A stretch of DNA of 58,586 nucleotides from an uncultured Flavobacteriales bacterium (GCA_905480095.1 CAJQPF010000004.1:1-58586), one strand, 5' to 3'. Counted from the first letter of the stretch, positions 1-9,656 are shown. Made by a program: numbers and translations. Notes: generated by a model not told the origin, from the sequence alone.

Positions 1-1
1 G

Positions 2-427
2 CATGTCGGTCGATCTAGAAGCAACAGAACGGTGCAAGCAGTCTATGTTGATGGTGAAGAAGGAAAGCATGCAGTCACGCATTATAGGGTTCTTGAGAGA
101 TTGGGCCCCGTTACTTTGGTTCAATGTAAACTTGAAACAGGAAGAACACACCAAATCCGTGTTCACATGCAGCATATTGGTCACCCTTTATTTGGTGACC
201 CACGATATGGGGGTAACGTTGCTGTGAAGGGTTCGCCAGGAGGGAAGTACAATTCATTCCTGCGCAATTGTTTCAGTCTTCTACCCCGTCAGGCGCTTCA
301 CGCAAAAACCCTTGGGTTCATTCATCCTGGGACAAAAGAATTCGTTTCTTTTGAATCTGATATCCCATCAGATATGGCAGAAATAATTTCTAAATGGAAA
401 ACGTATCTAGACGGAATAGCGCGATAA
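2..427 (+). CDS. RluA-family 23S rRNA pseudouridine synthase, C-terminal part (5' truncated)
   Basis: This is the C-terminal ~141 residues of a pseudouridine synthase of the RluA/RluD family, which isomerises specific uridines in large-subunit rRNA. The frame is open from base 2, so the true start lies outside the window. The visible GRTHQIRVH motif and the following [12 protein letters not shown] stretch are the family hallmark that closes the catalytic domain; the catalytic Asp and any S4 domain would be upstream. The C-terminal [12 protein letters not shown] segment is also typical. Whether it is RluD or another RluA paralogue cannot be decided from the fragment. It converges on the ABC-F gene, with 19 bp between the stop codons. 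Confidence 0.9.
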   Translation, partial: HVGRSRSNRTVQAVYVDGEEGKHAVTHYRVLERLGPVTLVQCKLETGRTHQIRVHMQHIGHPLFGDPRYGGNVAVKGSPGGKYNSFLRNCFSLLPRQALHAKTLGFIHPGTKEFVSFESDIPSDMAEIISKWKTYLDGIAR

Positions 428-446
428 AAGAGAGGGGCAAGAATAT

Positions 447-2420
447 TTAACCTTCCTCAAGTTTTTCTTTTTCAATCAGTGCCTTTTCCCATTTTGCAAG
501 AAGATCGTCGTGTACTTTCTGTACTTCTTCAAATTCATAACTGAGTTCAGTCATTTTTTTTCTGTCGCTGGGGTCAACGTTAGCAACTTCCTCATTCTTT
601 GATGCGAGGTTGACCTCAGCTTCTGAAACAGCTTTCTCGAGTCGCACAACATTCTTACTGGCTTTTCTGAGTGCCTTATCTCTGGCTTTCCGAGTTTCAT
701 AGTCGTCTTTGTGACTTGAAGATTGTTTTTCTTCTCTATCTGAGGGCACACTTTTCTTACCCTTACTTAACGTTCTTTCTCCAGTTTTTGATGCCTCATA
801 TGCACCTATGCTTTCTGCATGCTTGATATGTAGGAAATTTTTGATATCTCCGATGTATTGCTTCAAGCCATTTGGTGTCACCTCATTGACAAACTCCGTT
901 AGCCCAGAAAGGAAGTCTCTGTCGTGTGACACCACGATGAGAGATCCATCAAAACTTGCAAGCGCATCTTTAAGCACTGATTTTGATTTTAAGTCGAGGT
1001 GGTTCGTAGGCTCATCCAAGATCAGCACGTTATATGGGTGAAGTAAGAGTTTGCAAAGGGCTAATCTGGCTTTCTCTCCTCCACTTAACACACTGACCTT
1101 CTTATCGACGTCCTCTCCTGAGAAGAGAAAGGATCCCAACATTGATCTAAGATTAACCTTGCTATCTAATGTTACTTCAGCTTCAAGTGTTTCGAGAACG
1201 GTAATTTTTGGATCTAATTCTTCAGCTTGATTTTGAGCGTAATAACCGATGTCGACATTATGCCCCTTGATTAGATCGCCCTCAAACGATTCCAAACCGA
1301 GTAATATTCTGGTCAAGGTGGTTTTTCCCGCACCATTTTTTCCGACAAAAGCTACTTTTTCTTGCCTTGCCATAATGAAATCTAATCCCTTAAATACATC
1401 TAATTTTCCAAACGATTTACAAAGTCCTTTGGCTTCAAAGACCACTTTTCCAGATCTGGGGGCTGGCGGAAAACGAAATTTAATTTTCGCATTGTCTGCA
1501 GCGTCAACTTCGACCCGCTCTAGCTTGTCAAGCTTTTTAATCAAAGATTGTGCAAATGCGGCTTTGTTTTTCTTGGCCCGAAATTTATTAATCAGAACTT
1601 GAGTCTCTTCAATATACTTCTTCTGGTTTTTTGATGCTTGCAACTGCCGCTCACGTTCTTCTTCTCTCCAAACTTGGTACTTAGAATAGGGCGCCTTGAA
1701 ATCATACAATTTGTAAGGACTTATTTCGATGGTTCTTTCCGTTAATGTGTCAAGGAACATCCTGTCATGAGAAATAAGTAAAATAGCACCAGCGTAGTTT
1801 TTCAGAAAACCCTCTAACCACTCGATACTTTCGATATCTAAATGATTTGTAGGCTCGTCAAGGAGTAAAAGATTGGGGTTCGTTAAGAGGAGCTTGGCAA
1901 GCTCTACTCTCATTTTCCATCCTCCACTGAACTCACTCATCTTTCTTTGTAGGTCCTCATCTTTGAATCCCAAACCTTGTAAAATCCGATGGATGTTTTC
2001 CTCTAAATTGCCTGCGCCTATAATATCCAATCTTGTATTGGCATCAGTGAGCTCATCTATCAGCCGTCCGTACTCACTGCTTTCATAATCAAGTCGTGAA
2101 GAGATCTCTTCGGTGATTTCTCCAATACGTGCTTCTAACTGTTTTACTTCAGCAAAGGCACTTGCAGCTTCGTTAAATACGGTTTCTCCCTCATTATGCG
2201 CCATCTCTTGGGGAAGGTATCCAATCTTGTAATCATTTGGATAGCTCACAGTTCCCTCAGATGGCTTGTTGATCCCCGCAAGGATAAACATCAAGGTGGA
2301 TTTTCCTGCGCCATTACGTCCGACAAGACCTATCCTCTCCCTCTTTCCGATGAATAAGTTTAATCCTTCGAAAAGCGTCCGTTCTCCAAAGTGAACCCCA
2401 AGTTGTGTGACTGTTAGCAT
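447..2420 (-). CDS. ABC-F family ATPase (Uup/EttA-like ribosome-associated)
   Basis: A 657-residue soluble protein with two ABC nucleotide-binding domains and no membrane segments, as in the ABC-F family, whose members act on the ribosome rather than in transport. Domain 1 has Walker A GRNGAGKST, signature SGGWKMRVELA and Walker B LLLLDEPTNHLD. Domain 2 has GKNGAGKTT, LSGGEKARLAL and VLILDEPTNHLD. The linker between them (about residues 240-310) is rich in charged helix-forming residues, and the last ~110 residues form a Lys/Glu-rich coiled coil like the Uup C-terminal domain. It lies downstream of gldN but is separated from it by a terminator, so it is probably transcribed independently. Confidence 0.93.
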   Translation of the reverse strand: MLTVTQLGVHFGERTLFEGLNLFIGKRERIGLVGRNGAGKSTLMFILAGINKPSEGTVSYPNDYKIGYLPQEMAHNEGETVFNEAASAFAEVKQLEARIGEITEEISSRLDYESSEYGRLIDELTDANTRLDIIGAGNLEENIHRILQGLGFKDEDLQRKMSEFSGGWKMRVELAKLLLTNPNLLLLDEPTNHLDIESIEWLEGFLKNYAGAILLISHDRMFLDTLTERTIEISPYKLYDFKAPYSKYQVWREEERERQLQASKNQKKYIEETQVLINKFRAKKNKAAFAQSLIKKLDKLERVEVDAADNAKIKFRFPPAPRSGKVVFEAKGLCKSFGKLDVFKGLDFIMARQEKVAFVGKNGAGKTTLTRILLGLESFEGDLIKGHNVDIGYYAQNQAEELDPKITVLETLEAEVTLDSKVNLRSMLGSFLFSGEDVDKKVSVLSGGEKARLALCKLLLHPYNVLILDEPTNHLDLKSKSVLKDALASFDGSLIVVSHDRDFLSGLTEFVNEVTPNGLKQYIGDIKNFLHIKHAESIGAYEASKTGERTLSKGKKSVPSDREEKQSSSHKDDYETRKARDKALRKASKNVVRLEKAVSEAEVNLASKNEEVANVDPSDRKKMTELSYEFEEVQKVHDDLLAKWEKALIEKEKLEEG

Positions 2421-2441
2421 GCGGCGGCAAATGTCGTAAAT

Positions 2442-2474
2442 AAAAAACGGGAAGCCACTAAGCCTCCCGTTTTT
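2442..2474 (-). terminator. Intrinsic terminator after gldN
   Basis: The inverted repeat ACGGGA (2447-2452) and TCCCGT (2465-2470), extended by an inner GC/GC pair, is flanked by six A on the left and four T on the right. Read on the minus strand this is a GC-rich hairpin followed by a T run, directly after the gldN stop. It ends the porP-gldKLMN transcript before the ABC-F gene. Confidence 0.8.
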
Positions 2475-2495
2475 AAGTTGATGGTGTATTATAAA

Positions 2496-3359
2496 TCAGT
2501 AATGCCATAAATCGTGTTCCAGTAAGAACAATTCCTCTTTGATGCGTTCAGATTCAGCAAGCGCATCCATTCCTCTTACGTAACCCTTCACGATTCGGTC
2601 ATATACATTTGACTCCTTCACAATATAACTTGAGAAATATCTTTTTTGGAACAAGTCCTCGTATGTTCTGCGCTGAGCGTCATTGAACAGATTGAAGGCC
2701 TCAGAATGTGCAAAAACCTCTCGGCATTCAGGGTAATATAGCCAAAAAAGCGGCTGATAACCAATGCTTTCGCCGTCTCTGAATTCTTCAATAAGTGGCG
2801 CAATTCCTATTATCCTTACATATCGTTCACTTCTTTGTCTGTCCCAAATCCAATCTTCTTTCAAACGGTACCTCGTAATATATTCAGAGCTAATTGCTGT
2901 CTGTTGTTTTTCTGATTCGATCTCTTCACCATCATCATCATACTTTCTAATGTAAGTGACTGGGTTAAGCTTACTGCGAACACTGTCAACACTTAGTTTG
3001 TTCCTGACATAAAACTCGTCTTCATCACCCGCTGGACCGGCACCATAAGCTTGCAAAGAACCGTCTATAAGTAGCCCCTCCTTGATTACGTCAAAAAGGT
3101 TTTTCCTGTTTTGAATCGGCTCTACAGGATAGAAGAAAGGATGATTTATTTTTTGCTTTAAATCCATCTCTTGCCAGAGACGCTTAGAGTACATGACGTC
3201 AGCTTCACGAAGATATGGGTATGGTATGACTCTTTTCTCAAATCTTGTTTGTCTTACGTATGCTCCGTCAAGAACATCTTGTACTTGTGCGTCACATTCG
3301 AATGACACAGTAAAGATTGCTACAATTAGCAGTGTGAATTTAAAATAATTGCTCATCAT
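2496..3359 (-). CDS. gldN: GldN, type IX secretion/gliding protein
   Basis: A 287-residue periplasmic protein with an N-terminal signal peptide (cleavage expected after the Cys-Asp-Ala region near residue 24). GldN/PorN binds GldK/PorK and forms the periplasmic ring of the type IX secretion system. Family features include the early VLDGAYVRQTRFEKRVIPYP stretch and a WIWDRQRSERYVRIIGIAPL segment in the middle. It follows gldM by 9 bp and is the last gene of the operon. Identification rests on both the sequence pattern and the invariant gldK-L-M-N order. Confidence 0.93.
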   Translation of the reverse strand: MMSNYFKFTLLIVAIFTVSFECDAQVQDVLDGAYVRQTRFEKRVIPYPYLREADVMYSKRLWQEMDLKQKINHPFFYPVEPIQNRKNLFDVIKEGLLIDGSLQAYGAGPAGDEDEFYVRNKLSVDSVRSKLNPVTYIRKYDDDGEEIESEKQQTAISSEYITRYRLKEDWIWDRQRSERYVRIIGIAPLIEEFRDGESIGYQPLFWLYYPECREVFAHSEAFNLFNDAQRRTYEDLFQKRYFSSYIVKESNVYDRIVKGYVRGMDALAESERIKEELFLLEHDLWHY

Positions 3360-3368
3360 CGTTTCTTT

Positions 3369-5090
3369 TTACTTTATGACTTTCAAACTCAGATTTAAAA
3401 TACGAGTTGTTTTGTCAGGCATCCGTACTTTGATATCCTCAAAGAAAAGTCGGGTTCCAGGCCTTGCTTTTCTGAGTAGTTTTTCCTGTTGGGATGTGAT
3501 TTTATTATTCGTAGACTTTTCACTTGAAACAACACCGTCTTTACTCATTGTAATTGTAAAGCCTATTACTTCTGGTTTTATTTGAAATGCAAAATCGGGC
3601 ATCTTAGGCACTACAGCTGTGAATGAAAGGATTTCATTCGTTTTGATCAGCATGTTCGTGGGATCTTTGCCACCCCACCATGGTAAAGGATCAGGGATTC
3701 TTTTGACGACGAAATCACGTTGCCCAAGATTACTTATAGTTCCATCTGGCATTTCACCTTTCACAGAAATTACAGCTGTCTTGTTTGAGTCCTTTGATGG
3801 TTCAACGATATATGTTCCGTCACTCTGCTTTTTGATCTTATGGCTTCCAGAGATACTCACACGAAGCTTGTCGCTCGCAACTCCAGGCACACTTATCTCT
3901 ACTGGATTCGGCACCCCTCTGTAGAAGACATTCATCTTTGTCGGAGAGACCACAAGCGCAGGTTCTGCAATCGTAAATGTAGGCGTAAAGAATTGTTGCG
4001 ATTGCATATCTCCTTCAGCACCTTGATACCTGATGACTCCCTTGTATTGATATTGTCCCAGAGACATACCTCTAGATGACATCGCCATAAGTCCTTGCCC
4101 AAGCTCGTTAACATCAAGCGGTTCAAGACCGACATAGTCAAGAGCTGAGGAATCTTTCCCATCCCATTTTTTGGAATCAATATATACCTCAGGCTTTTTT
4201 GTTGGATCAAAAGCAGCAAGGAAAATATTTGCCCTCACCGTATCGCCTCGGAGAATATAATTTGATTGCGGTATCGTCAAAGGCATGATATTAGAGAACT
4301 TCAAACTTTTTGCTTCGGTGCTGTTTAGTAGCCAGCCGATTGCATCTTCTTCTGCATCTCTAATGTCAATAATCATTTTAGACATGAGCGGCATAACTGC
4401 TGCCAAGGGCATTTTATGGAAGTTTGCAATTTCCCATGACACCATTTTTTCGGATTTCATTTCTTCTTCAAATGAGAACCGTTCGTTCAATGATTTTAGG
4501 GTATTTGGTGGAAGTGAGATGACATTTCCATCGATATCTGTGACACTCAAATTTAAAAGGTAGTCACGGTATTCCTGAACAGCAAGCTTAATCCCATTGG
4601 CAGTCCATTCACCTTCTATTGGGTTATTTTCATCTGCACCTACCATGTATCGTGTGAGTGATTGATACTCATCTTTTACACGAATGTAGGCCAGGTTTAA
4701 CGTGGTGTCATTCCCATTTTCATCAACACCGAAGTATTTCTCGAAATTCACCAGTTCTTGTTCTTCAAAATCACCGGATGAAGTAGACAAGCAACGTGCT
4801 TTAAGTTCAGTGATATAGCGCACCAAGTCATCTGATTTTTGAACGATGGTCTGAGCTTTGTCGTAAAAAGGTCCGACTTTCACTTGATTACTTGAGTATT
4901 TTCCTTCTAGTGCAGAGTAGGTGTCGGAAATTTTTGATGAAAGCGTAGACTGTGTTTGTAGTAGACTATTTTCTACTTTCACGAAACCATCTAAAACTTC
5001 TTTAGAAATATTCAACGCCAGAAGTGCAGTAAGGACGAGGTACATCATCCCTATCATTTTCTGTCTTGGGGTCTCTTTTGCTCCTGACAT
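3369..5090 (-). CDS. gldM: GldM, type IX secretion motor/trans-periplasmic subunit
   Basis: A 573-residue protein starting MSGAKETPRQKMIGMMYLV, the conserved GldM/PorM N terminus, with one transmembrane helix at about residues 12-32. The rest is a long periplasmic region, which in known structures is a chain of helical and Ig-like domains that dimerises. With GldL it makes the proton-driven inner-membrane motor that powers type IX export and gliding. Length matches the family (about 510-575 residues). The start lies 2 bp after the gldL stop codon, consistent with translational coupling. Confidence 0.95.
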   Translation of the reverse strand: MSGAKETPRQKMIGMMYLVLTALLALNISKEVLDGFVKVENSLLQTQSTLSSKISDTYSALEGKYSSNQVKVGPFYDKAQTIVQKSDDLVRYITELKARCLSTSSGDFEEQELVNFEKYFGVDENGNDTTLNLAYIRVKDEYQSLTRYMVGADENNPIEGEWTANGIKLAVQEYRDYLLNLSVTDIDGNVISLPPNTLKSLNERFSFEEEMKSEKMVSWEIANFHKMPLAAVMPLMSKMIIDIRDAEEDAIGWLLNSTEAKSLKFSNIMPLTIPQSNYILRGDTVRANIFLAAFDPTKKPEVYIDSKKWDGKDSSALDYVGLEPLDVNELGQGLMAMSSRGMSLGQYQYKGVIRYQGAEGDMQSQQFFTPTFTIAEPALVVSPTKMNVFYRGVPNPVEISVPGVASDKLRVSISGSHKIKKQSDGTYIVEPSKDSNKTAVISVKGEMPDGTISNLGQRDFVVKRIPDPLPWWGGKDPTNMLIKTNEILSFTAVVPKMPDFAFQIKPEVIGFTITMSKDGVVSSEKSTNNKITSQQEKLLRKARPGTRLFFEDIKVRMPDKTTRILNLSLKVIK

Positions 5091-5092
5091 AT

Positions 5093-5890
5093 CTAGCTGG
5101 CTTTATTGCCCATTGCATTGAGCATGTTGCCGTAAACTGTATTAAGAGACGCAAGATTTTCTGCAAGAGCAGCAATATGCTCTTTGTAAGCCTTTGTATC
5201 CTCTACACTATCGTTTAGTGTCTTCACCAATTCACCCATTCCTGAATAAAGTTCTTTATTTGCCTCTAGCTGTTGAAGCTGCATCTCATACATGGCATTC
5301 AATGATCCAAGGTTCGTGTTCATACGCTCCAAGTTCTGTCCAGCAGAATTCCCTGCTTCTTTAGTGCCAACGAGACCTGTCAATGACTCAGAAACACCTT
5401 CGTAGGTGTTGGCCATTTCATCAACTCTGTTTGATGCTTTTACAAGTGAATCGCTAAATTCCTGAGTTGCTCCCGCAGCATCTGCCATGCTACTCATCTT
5501 GCTTGCTTGGTCACCCAGATTTCTCATCCCATCTCCAAGATTTTTAAGCATTTTAGAATCAATTTCTGCTTCTTTTAAAAGCGAATCAAATTCCTCAACA
5601 GCAGTTGTTGCATTGTTTGTCTCATCATCTTCGTAACGCAGTTCAGGATGTACCAATGACCAGTCTGGTTCGCTATGTGCTGGCGGCTCTAGTGCTGAAA
5701 AGAAGAAAATCAAGGCCTCAGTACTCAGACCGATGATAAGCATTTCACTCGCAAAAGGCATGTGCTCAATTTTAAACAGGGCACCTATAATAACAATGGC
5801 AGCACCAAAGCCATATAGTTTAGACATAAATTCTTTAAACTTTTTGCCACCGGGCATCCATGGATGTATTCTTTTGCTTGCGGGTATCAT
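5093..5890 (-). CDS. gldL: GldL, type IX secretion inner-membrane motor protein
   Basis: A 265-residue inner-membrane protein. Two transmembrane helices lie at about residues 26-75; the second carries an intramembrane acidic residue (STEALIFFFSALEPP) of the kind implicated in proton use by the GldLM motor. The rest is a cytoplasmic, coiled-coil-rich tail ending near residue 265. It is placed between gldK and gldM as in all T9SS operons and is tightly coupled to gldM (2 bp). An 88-bp gap separates it from gldK and shows no clear promoter. Confidence 0.95.
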   Translation of the reverse strand: MIPASKRIHPWMPGGKKFKEFMSKLYGFGAAIVIIGALFKIEHMPFASEMLIIGLSTEALIFFFSALEPPAHSEPDWSLVHPELRYEDDETNNATTAVEEFDSLLKEAEIDSKMLKNLGDGMRNLGDQASKMSSMADAAGATQEFSDSLVKASNRVDEMANTYEGVSESLTGLVGTKEAGNSAGQNLERMNTNLGSLNAMYEMQLQQLEANKELYSGMGELVKTLNDSVEDTKAYKEHIAALAENLASLNTVYGNMLNAMGNKAS

Positions 5891-5978
5891 TCTTCTAAAA
5901 TGTTAGTTTCAATTATAAATTACCGAGTAAATCTCGATAGCAGGGTTTCAGGTATTCTAATTTAATGTGAAGGGTGTT

Positions 5979-7346
5979 TTAATTCCACTCTTCTTTGGGG
6001 CCAGACTTTCCACGTCCCAAGTAGGACATCACAGAACGGAAGCCAATAAACGCTTTTGCAGAATCACTGTACTCATATGTACGTGTTCCTGTTTGGCAAT
6101 AATAACCAATGTCTTTCCATGAGCCTCCTCTAATGACTTTTCTGTGAAGTGCTTGACTGTCTTCCATTTTTGCATGGTAAACGTAGTCAGGTGCTAGATC
6201 GTAAGCGAAGTCATAGACTGTTTCATCAAAGGCAGTGTTCGTCCACTCGGCCACATTTCCAGACATTTGGTATAGGCCGTAATCGTTCGGGCTGTATGAT
6301 TCAACAGGTGCGGTGTAAGCATTTGCATCCTCTACGTAGTCTCCACGCATGGGTTTGAAGTTTGCGAGGACACAACCTTGCTCATTTCGAATGTATGGCC
6401 CACCCCAAGGGTAAGGCGCTAGATTCCTGCCTCCACGCGCAGCATACTCCCATTCAGCTTCAGAAGGAAGACGAAATTTTTGAATGTATGTTTGGCCTTC
6501 ATTTTTTCTCCAGGAGTTCATTATTTGTGTGCGGTACGCATTAAATGCGACTGCCTGACCCCACGTGACGCCCACAACTGGGTAGTCATCGTATGCAGGA
6601 TGCCAGAAATAGTTCTCTGCCAAAGGCTCGTTGTATGAGTAGGCGTAGTCGTGAATCCAAACAAGCGTGTCAGGATAAACATTAATTGTTTCCTCGACCA
6701 CAAATTGTTGACGGTCTGAATAGCGCTTGACGGAGTGCCATTGACCCAATTCATTTGGTTCACCGTAATCTTCGTCACGACCTTCCTTACTTGCTGCTTT
6801 TTCAAGGTTAAACCAATAGTAACGGTAATTTAGTTTACGTGTATCTATTTCTTTACGGTTGTAATACCTGTCAGATCCTTGAAGGTAATACTCATCATAA
6901 AGCAGGTCAAAGACATCTTCGTCAGTCCAGTCTACAGGCTCTTCCCAATTAAGGACAAAACCCTTGTCAATAAATCGGTCTAATTCTTTGCCCTCACTAT
7001 CTTCGGCATAGAAATAACGGTCATCGTCATTTTCAGCGAGTGTGTTTAGAAATAATGAATCACGGACGTAGTTTACAAATTGTCGGTATTCATTGTTAGA
7101 TATTTCGTGTACATCCATATAGAATGCTGGGATAGTCACTGTTTTCGCGCGTGTGTTCAATGCGTATGGAACATCTTGATCACTAGGGCCCATGGTATAC
7201 GATCCGAAGTGGATGTAATTCATGCCGTAAGGATTCGCTTGATCCCAGTACTCACGGGGGTGTACCCCTACGAGCTCACCCTGGGGTCCCATATAACAAC
7301 CAGCAAGCAGTACTGGCGTCATGAGTATCAGAAGGAACTTATTCAT
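5979..7346 (-). CDS. gldK: GldK, type IX secretion outer-membrane lipoprotein
   Basis: A 455-residue lipoprotein: a short hydrophobic signal is followed by the lipobox LLAGC at residues 14-18. The body is a formylglycine-generating-enzyme-like (sulfatase-modifying factor) fold, shown by FYMDVHEISNNEYRQFV, RLPSEAEWEYAARGG, QMSGNVAEWTNT and VIRGGSWKD. GldK/PorK does not act as an FGE; it forms a periplasmic ring with GldN under the outer membrane. An acidic/aromatic insertion (about residues 100-200) splits the FGE core, as in other GldK proteins. It lies downstream of the porP/sprF gene, as in the Porphyromonas porPKLMN operon. Confidence 0.95.
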   Translation of the reverse strand: MNKFLLILMTPVLLAGCYMGPQGELVGVHPREYWDQANPYGMNYIHFGSYTMGPSDQDVPYALNTRAKTVTIPAFYMDVHEISNNEYRQFVNYVRDSLFLNTLAENDDDRYFYAEDSEGKELDRFIDKGFVLNWEEPVDWTDEDVFDLLYDEYYLQGSDRYYNRKEIDTRKLNYRYYWFNLEKAASKEGRDEDYGEPNELGQWHSVKRYSDRQQFVVEETINVYPDTLVWIHDYAYSYNEPLAENYFWHPAYDDYPVVGVTWGQAVAFNAYRTQIMNSWRKNEGQTYIQKFRLPSEAEWEYAARGGRNLAPYPWGGPYIRNEQGCVLANFKPMRGDYVEDANAYTAPVESYSPNDYGLYQMSGNVAEWTNTAFDETVYDFAYDLAPDYVYHAKMEDSQALHRKVIRGGSWKDIGYYCQTGTRTYEYSDSAKAFIGFRSVMSYLGRGKSGPKEEWN

Positions 7347-7410
7347 ATAGAGAGTTTTCTTGTAGGTTTATTAGGAGGTTACGGATAAAACGAAAGAAAG
7401 GTTCCTTTTA

Positions 7411-8382
7411 TTATAGGAATCTTGGATTCGCATATCTGTTTAGTATTGGTGTAGAAATAAATTTGAAGCTGTACGACAGAAAGAATTCATGGGATCCTGA
7501 AGAATATGTTTGCAGCTCAGACGTGGTCGCATCGAATGAATAACCCACCTTGAAAAGTTGTTCTTTAGAGCTCGTTGCATCTTTGCTAATCAATCGGTAT
7601 TGGAGTCCAGCAATTGGGGATATCGCATCTCCTGGCCTCCATGAAACGCCAGCCCAAACCATTTCATCATACATCACATTTACGTTGATATCCATGGCTG
7701 TCGCATTAAAATCTGTTTTTGCGAGTAGGTTCGTTCTTAAAACCAAGATGTCTCCATCAATCGCGTAATTGTATCCACCCATGGCGTAAAAATGTCTTGC
7801 AGGTGTGATACTCATGATCGTTCCGCCATCTTTAAGTTCAGATTGGGCGATGTGCGTCATAGAAAGACCGGCATAAAATGTTTTCGGCTTCGCGATGTAA
7901 ACGCCAAAGTCGACATCAATGGCAGATCCTGTTTCTCCATCTGAAGGAATTGCATTGTCTTGCGTCCAGTCATCTATAGCAAGCCAATCCGGCTTAAATG
8001 TCTTGCTGAAGTAGCTGACAGATGTTCCCAAACTTAAGGTTGTTCCGCCTGCAAAAGGTGCCAAAGAATATGAATACCCCACCTTTGCCATTGTGTTGGC
8101 TTCAAAACCCAATTCGTCTTGATAGAATTGAACGCCAAACCCACCTGGCATAAACCCAAGTTTTCCATTCACATTTAACAGTGATGTGACAGGTGCGCGA
8201 TCCAATCCGGCCCATTGATTTCGGTAAAAACCATTGACTTGAATCAAGTCTGAATTGCCGGCAGCGGCAATATTCGACATAGCATGGTCCATGTACCATT
8301 GCGTGAACTGTGGGTCTTGTTGAGCGCTTAGTGAAGCGGTAAAAAGGCCCATTACGAACATAAGTAGAACACTACGTATCAT
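7411..8382 (-). CDS. PorP/SprF family type IX secretion outer-membrane protein
   Basis: An outer-membrane beta-barrel of the PorP/SprF family, which works with T9SS and gliding machinery; in gliding bacteria SprF helps SprB export. The start at 8382 is chosen because it gives a proper signal peptide (MIRSVLLMFVMGLF ending SLSAQ). The longer frame from 8514 would overlap the upstream gene and bury the signal. After cleavage comes QDPQFTQWYMDHAMSN, the near-invariant PorP/SprF N terminus, then alternating beta strands to an aromatic-rich C terminus. The mature protein is ~300 residues, as in the family. It sits 64 bp upstream of gldK. Confidence 0.92.
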   Translation of the reverse strand: MIRSVLLMFVMGLFTASLSAQQDPQFTQWYMDHAMSNIAAAGNSDLIQVNGFYRNQWAGLDRAPVTSLLNVNGKLGFMPGGFGVQFYQDELGFEANTMAKVGYSYSLAPFAGGTTLSLGTSVSYFSKTFKPDWLAIDDWTQDNAIPSDGETGSAIDVDFGVYIAKPKTFYAGLSMTHIAQSELKDGGTIMSITPARHFYAMGGYNYAIDGDILVLRTNLLAKTDFNATAMDINVNVMYDEMVWAGVSWRPGDAISPIAGLQYRLISKDATSSKEQLFKVGYSFDATTSELQTYSSGSHEFFLSYSFKFISTPILNRYANPRFL

Positions 8383-8483
8383 GTTAACTCGTTGATTTTC
8401 AATATTTTTACAGGTTTCAGCTTTCACTGAGAGTGGCAAGATAAGGAATTTTATGAAGATGGGCACTTTATTCGCAAATAACA

Positions 8484-9656
8484 TCATGCTAGTTTTTGAT
8501 ATGTTCTCCACCATCTGTCCGGAAGTTGGCCCTCAGCAGCTTCTTGATAGTCTTCGTAAGCGCATGGAACAAGATGATGGTGATCTTTGTTGTTTTTCTT
8601 TGACGTAGGTATTGGAACATCCATCCACCATCTGTCACTTCTCGCTGATTTGAAAAAGGCAACTTCATGATCATTGCCAGGTAAATCAACGACATATCTT
8701 GTGTATTCTTCTGCACTGCATTTGGGATAATCTCCCGTTTGGCAAAATATTCCATCAAGCATATGCCAAATCACTTGGGCTGCCAGATGTGCGCCTCGAC
8801 CTCTGTCATCAAGATCTGGGTTGTGTTCAAACACTCCCAGTGCGATCATTCTGTCACTGAGTCCAGCATACCGCGCAAGTTGACAAATTTGAGAAGCTGT
8901 TAGTCCGTTTGGACCCGCGTGAGTTGATGCGGGATGGTCTGCAGCTCTGATAGATGATAAATCGATCGAAATGAGATCTGAATTCCTGAACGTAGGCTCC
9001 AAAAGTTTCGCATTGCTGTGCACTGTGCCAAGACGAATGGCTTCAAATTCAAGCCGTTCCAAAAGTTCAAGCGTATCAGGATCCGTCAGATATCCCTGAT
9101 GCCCCACATTTGTATAGTCGAACAAGTAATTCGGTTCATGTAAAACCAAACGGTTCATGAAATTTCTCGATGTATGTACTGCAGGATCACCGCCAAAATC
9201 CAGTCTTGAGTCTACCGTCACGACGTTCATAGGTCTGCCTACAGATTCTAAGGCCGCATACAACGGGAAAGTCAGGTCATGTCCTCCGCCCAAAACAATG
9301 GGGATTACCCCCATTTGAATGAGCTCAGAGACCACGGTTATGACTGCGTTTTCAGTGTCAGAATCTTCGAAACCAGCTCGGATGTTTCCTAGGTCTACCA
9401 CAGGTGCCCATCTGGTGGGCGGTGTTAGACGATACAGCCACGATCTGATCGCATCAGGTGCAGCAGAACACCCTTCATTGTCGCCACTTTTTCTACCGTC
9501 ATTCACACCAAAAATCGCAATGCGGCACCCCTCAATCTCTGGTTGGTAGTCAAAACGATGTATATCTATCCTGTCAGCGATTCGAGATGTTCCTTCTGCA
9601 TTGCTGAAAACCGGTTGATCAACCGGTTGAAAGAGGTCGTATATTCCTTGACTCAT
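8484..9656 (-). CDS. Arginase/formimidoylglutamase-family protein with altered metal site
   Basis: A 390-residue ureohydrolase-fold protein. Family motifs are GGGHDLTF (residues ~150), a DSRLD segment at the place of the canonical DAHxD, and SIDLSS where arginases have SxDxD. Thus two metal-ligand positions of binuclear manganese ureohydrolases (His of DAHxD, second Asp of SxDxD) are replaced by Arg and Ser. Annotation pipelines call such Bacteroidota proteins formimidoylglutamase, but no hut genes are nearby. It lies between topA and the T9SS operon, an arrangement I recall in other Bacteroidota. It may have reduced, single-metal or non-enzymatic activity; function is uncertain. Confidence 0.8.
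   Translation of the reverse strand: MSQGIYDLFQPVDQPVFSNAEGTSRIADRIDIHRFDYQPEIEGCRIAIFGVNDGRKSGDNEGCSAAPDAIRSWLYRLTPPTRWAPVVDLGNIRAGFEDSDTENAVITVVSELIQMGVIPIVLGGGHDLTFPLYAALESVGRPMNVVTVDSRLDFGGDPAVHTSRNFMNRLVLHEPNYLFDYTNVGHQGYLTDPDTLELLERLEFEAIRLGTVHSNAKLLEPTFRNSDLISIDLSSIRAADHPASTHAGPNGLTASQICQLARYAGLSDRMIALGVFEHNPDLDDRGRGAHLAAQVIWHMLDGIFCQTGDYPKCSAEEYTRYVVDLPGNDHEVAFFKSARSDRWWMDVPIPTSKKNNKDHHHLVPCAYEDYQEAAEGQLPDRWWRTYQKLA

Noticed and set aside
8383-8514. Longer N terminus for the PorP/SprF protein
   Set aside because: It would overlap the arginase-family gene and bury the signal peptide that starts at 8382.
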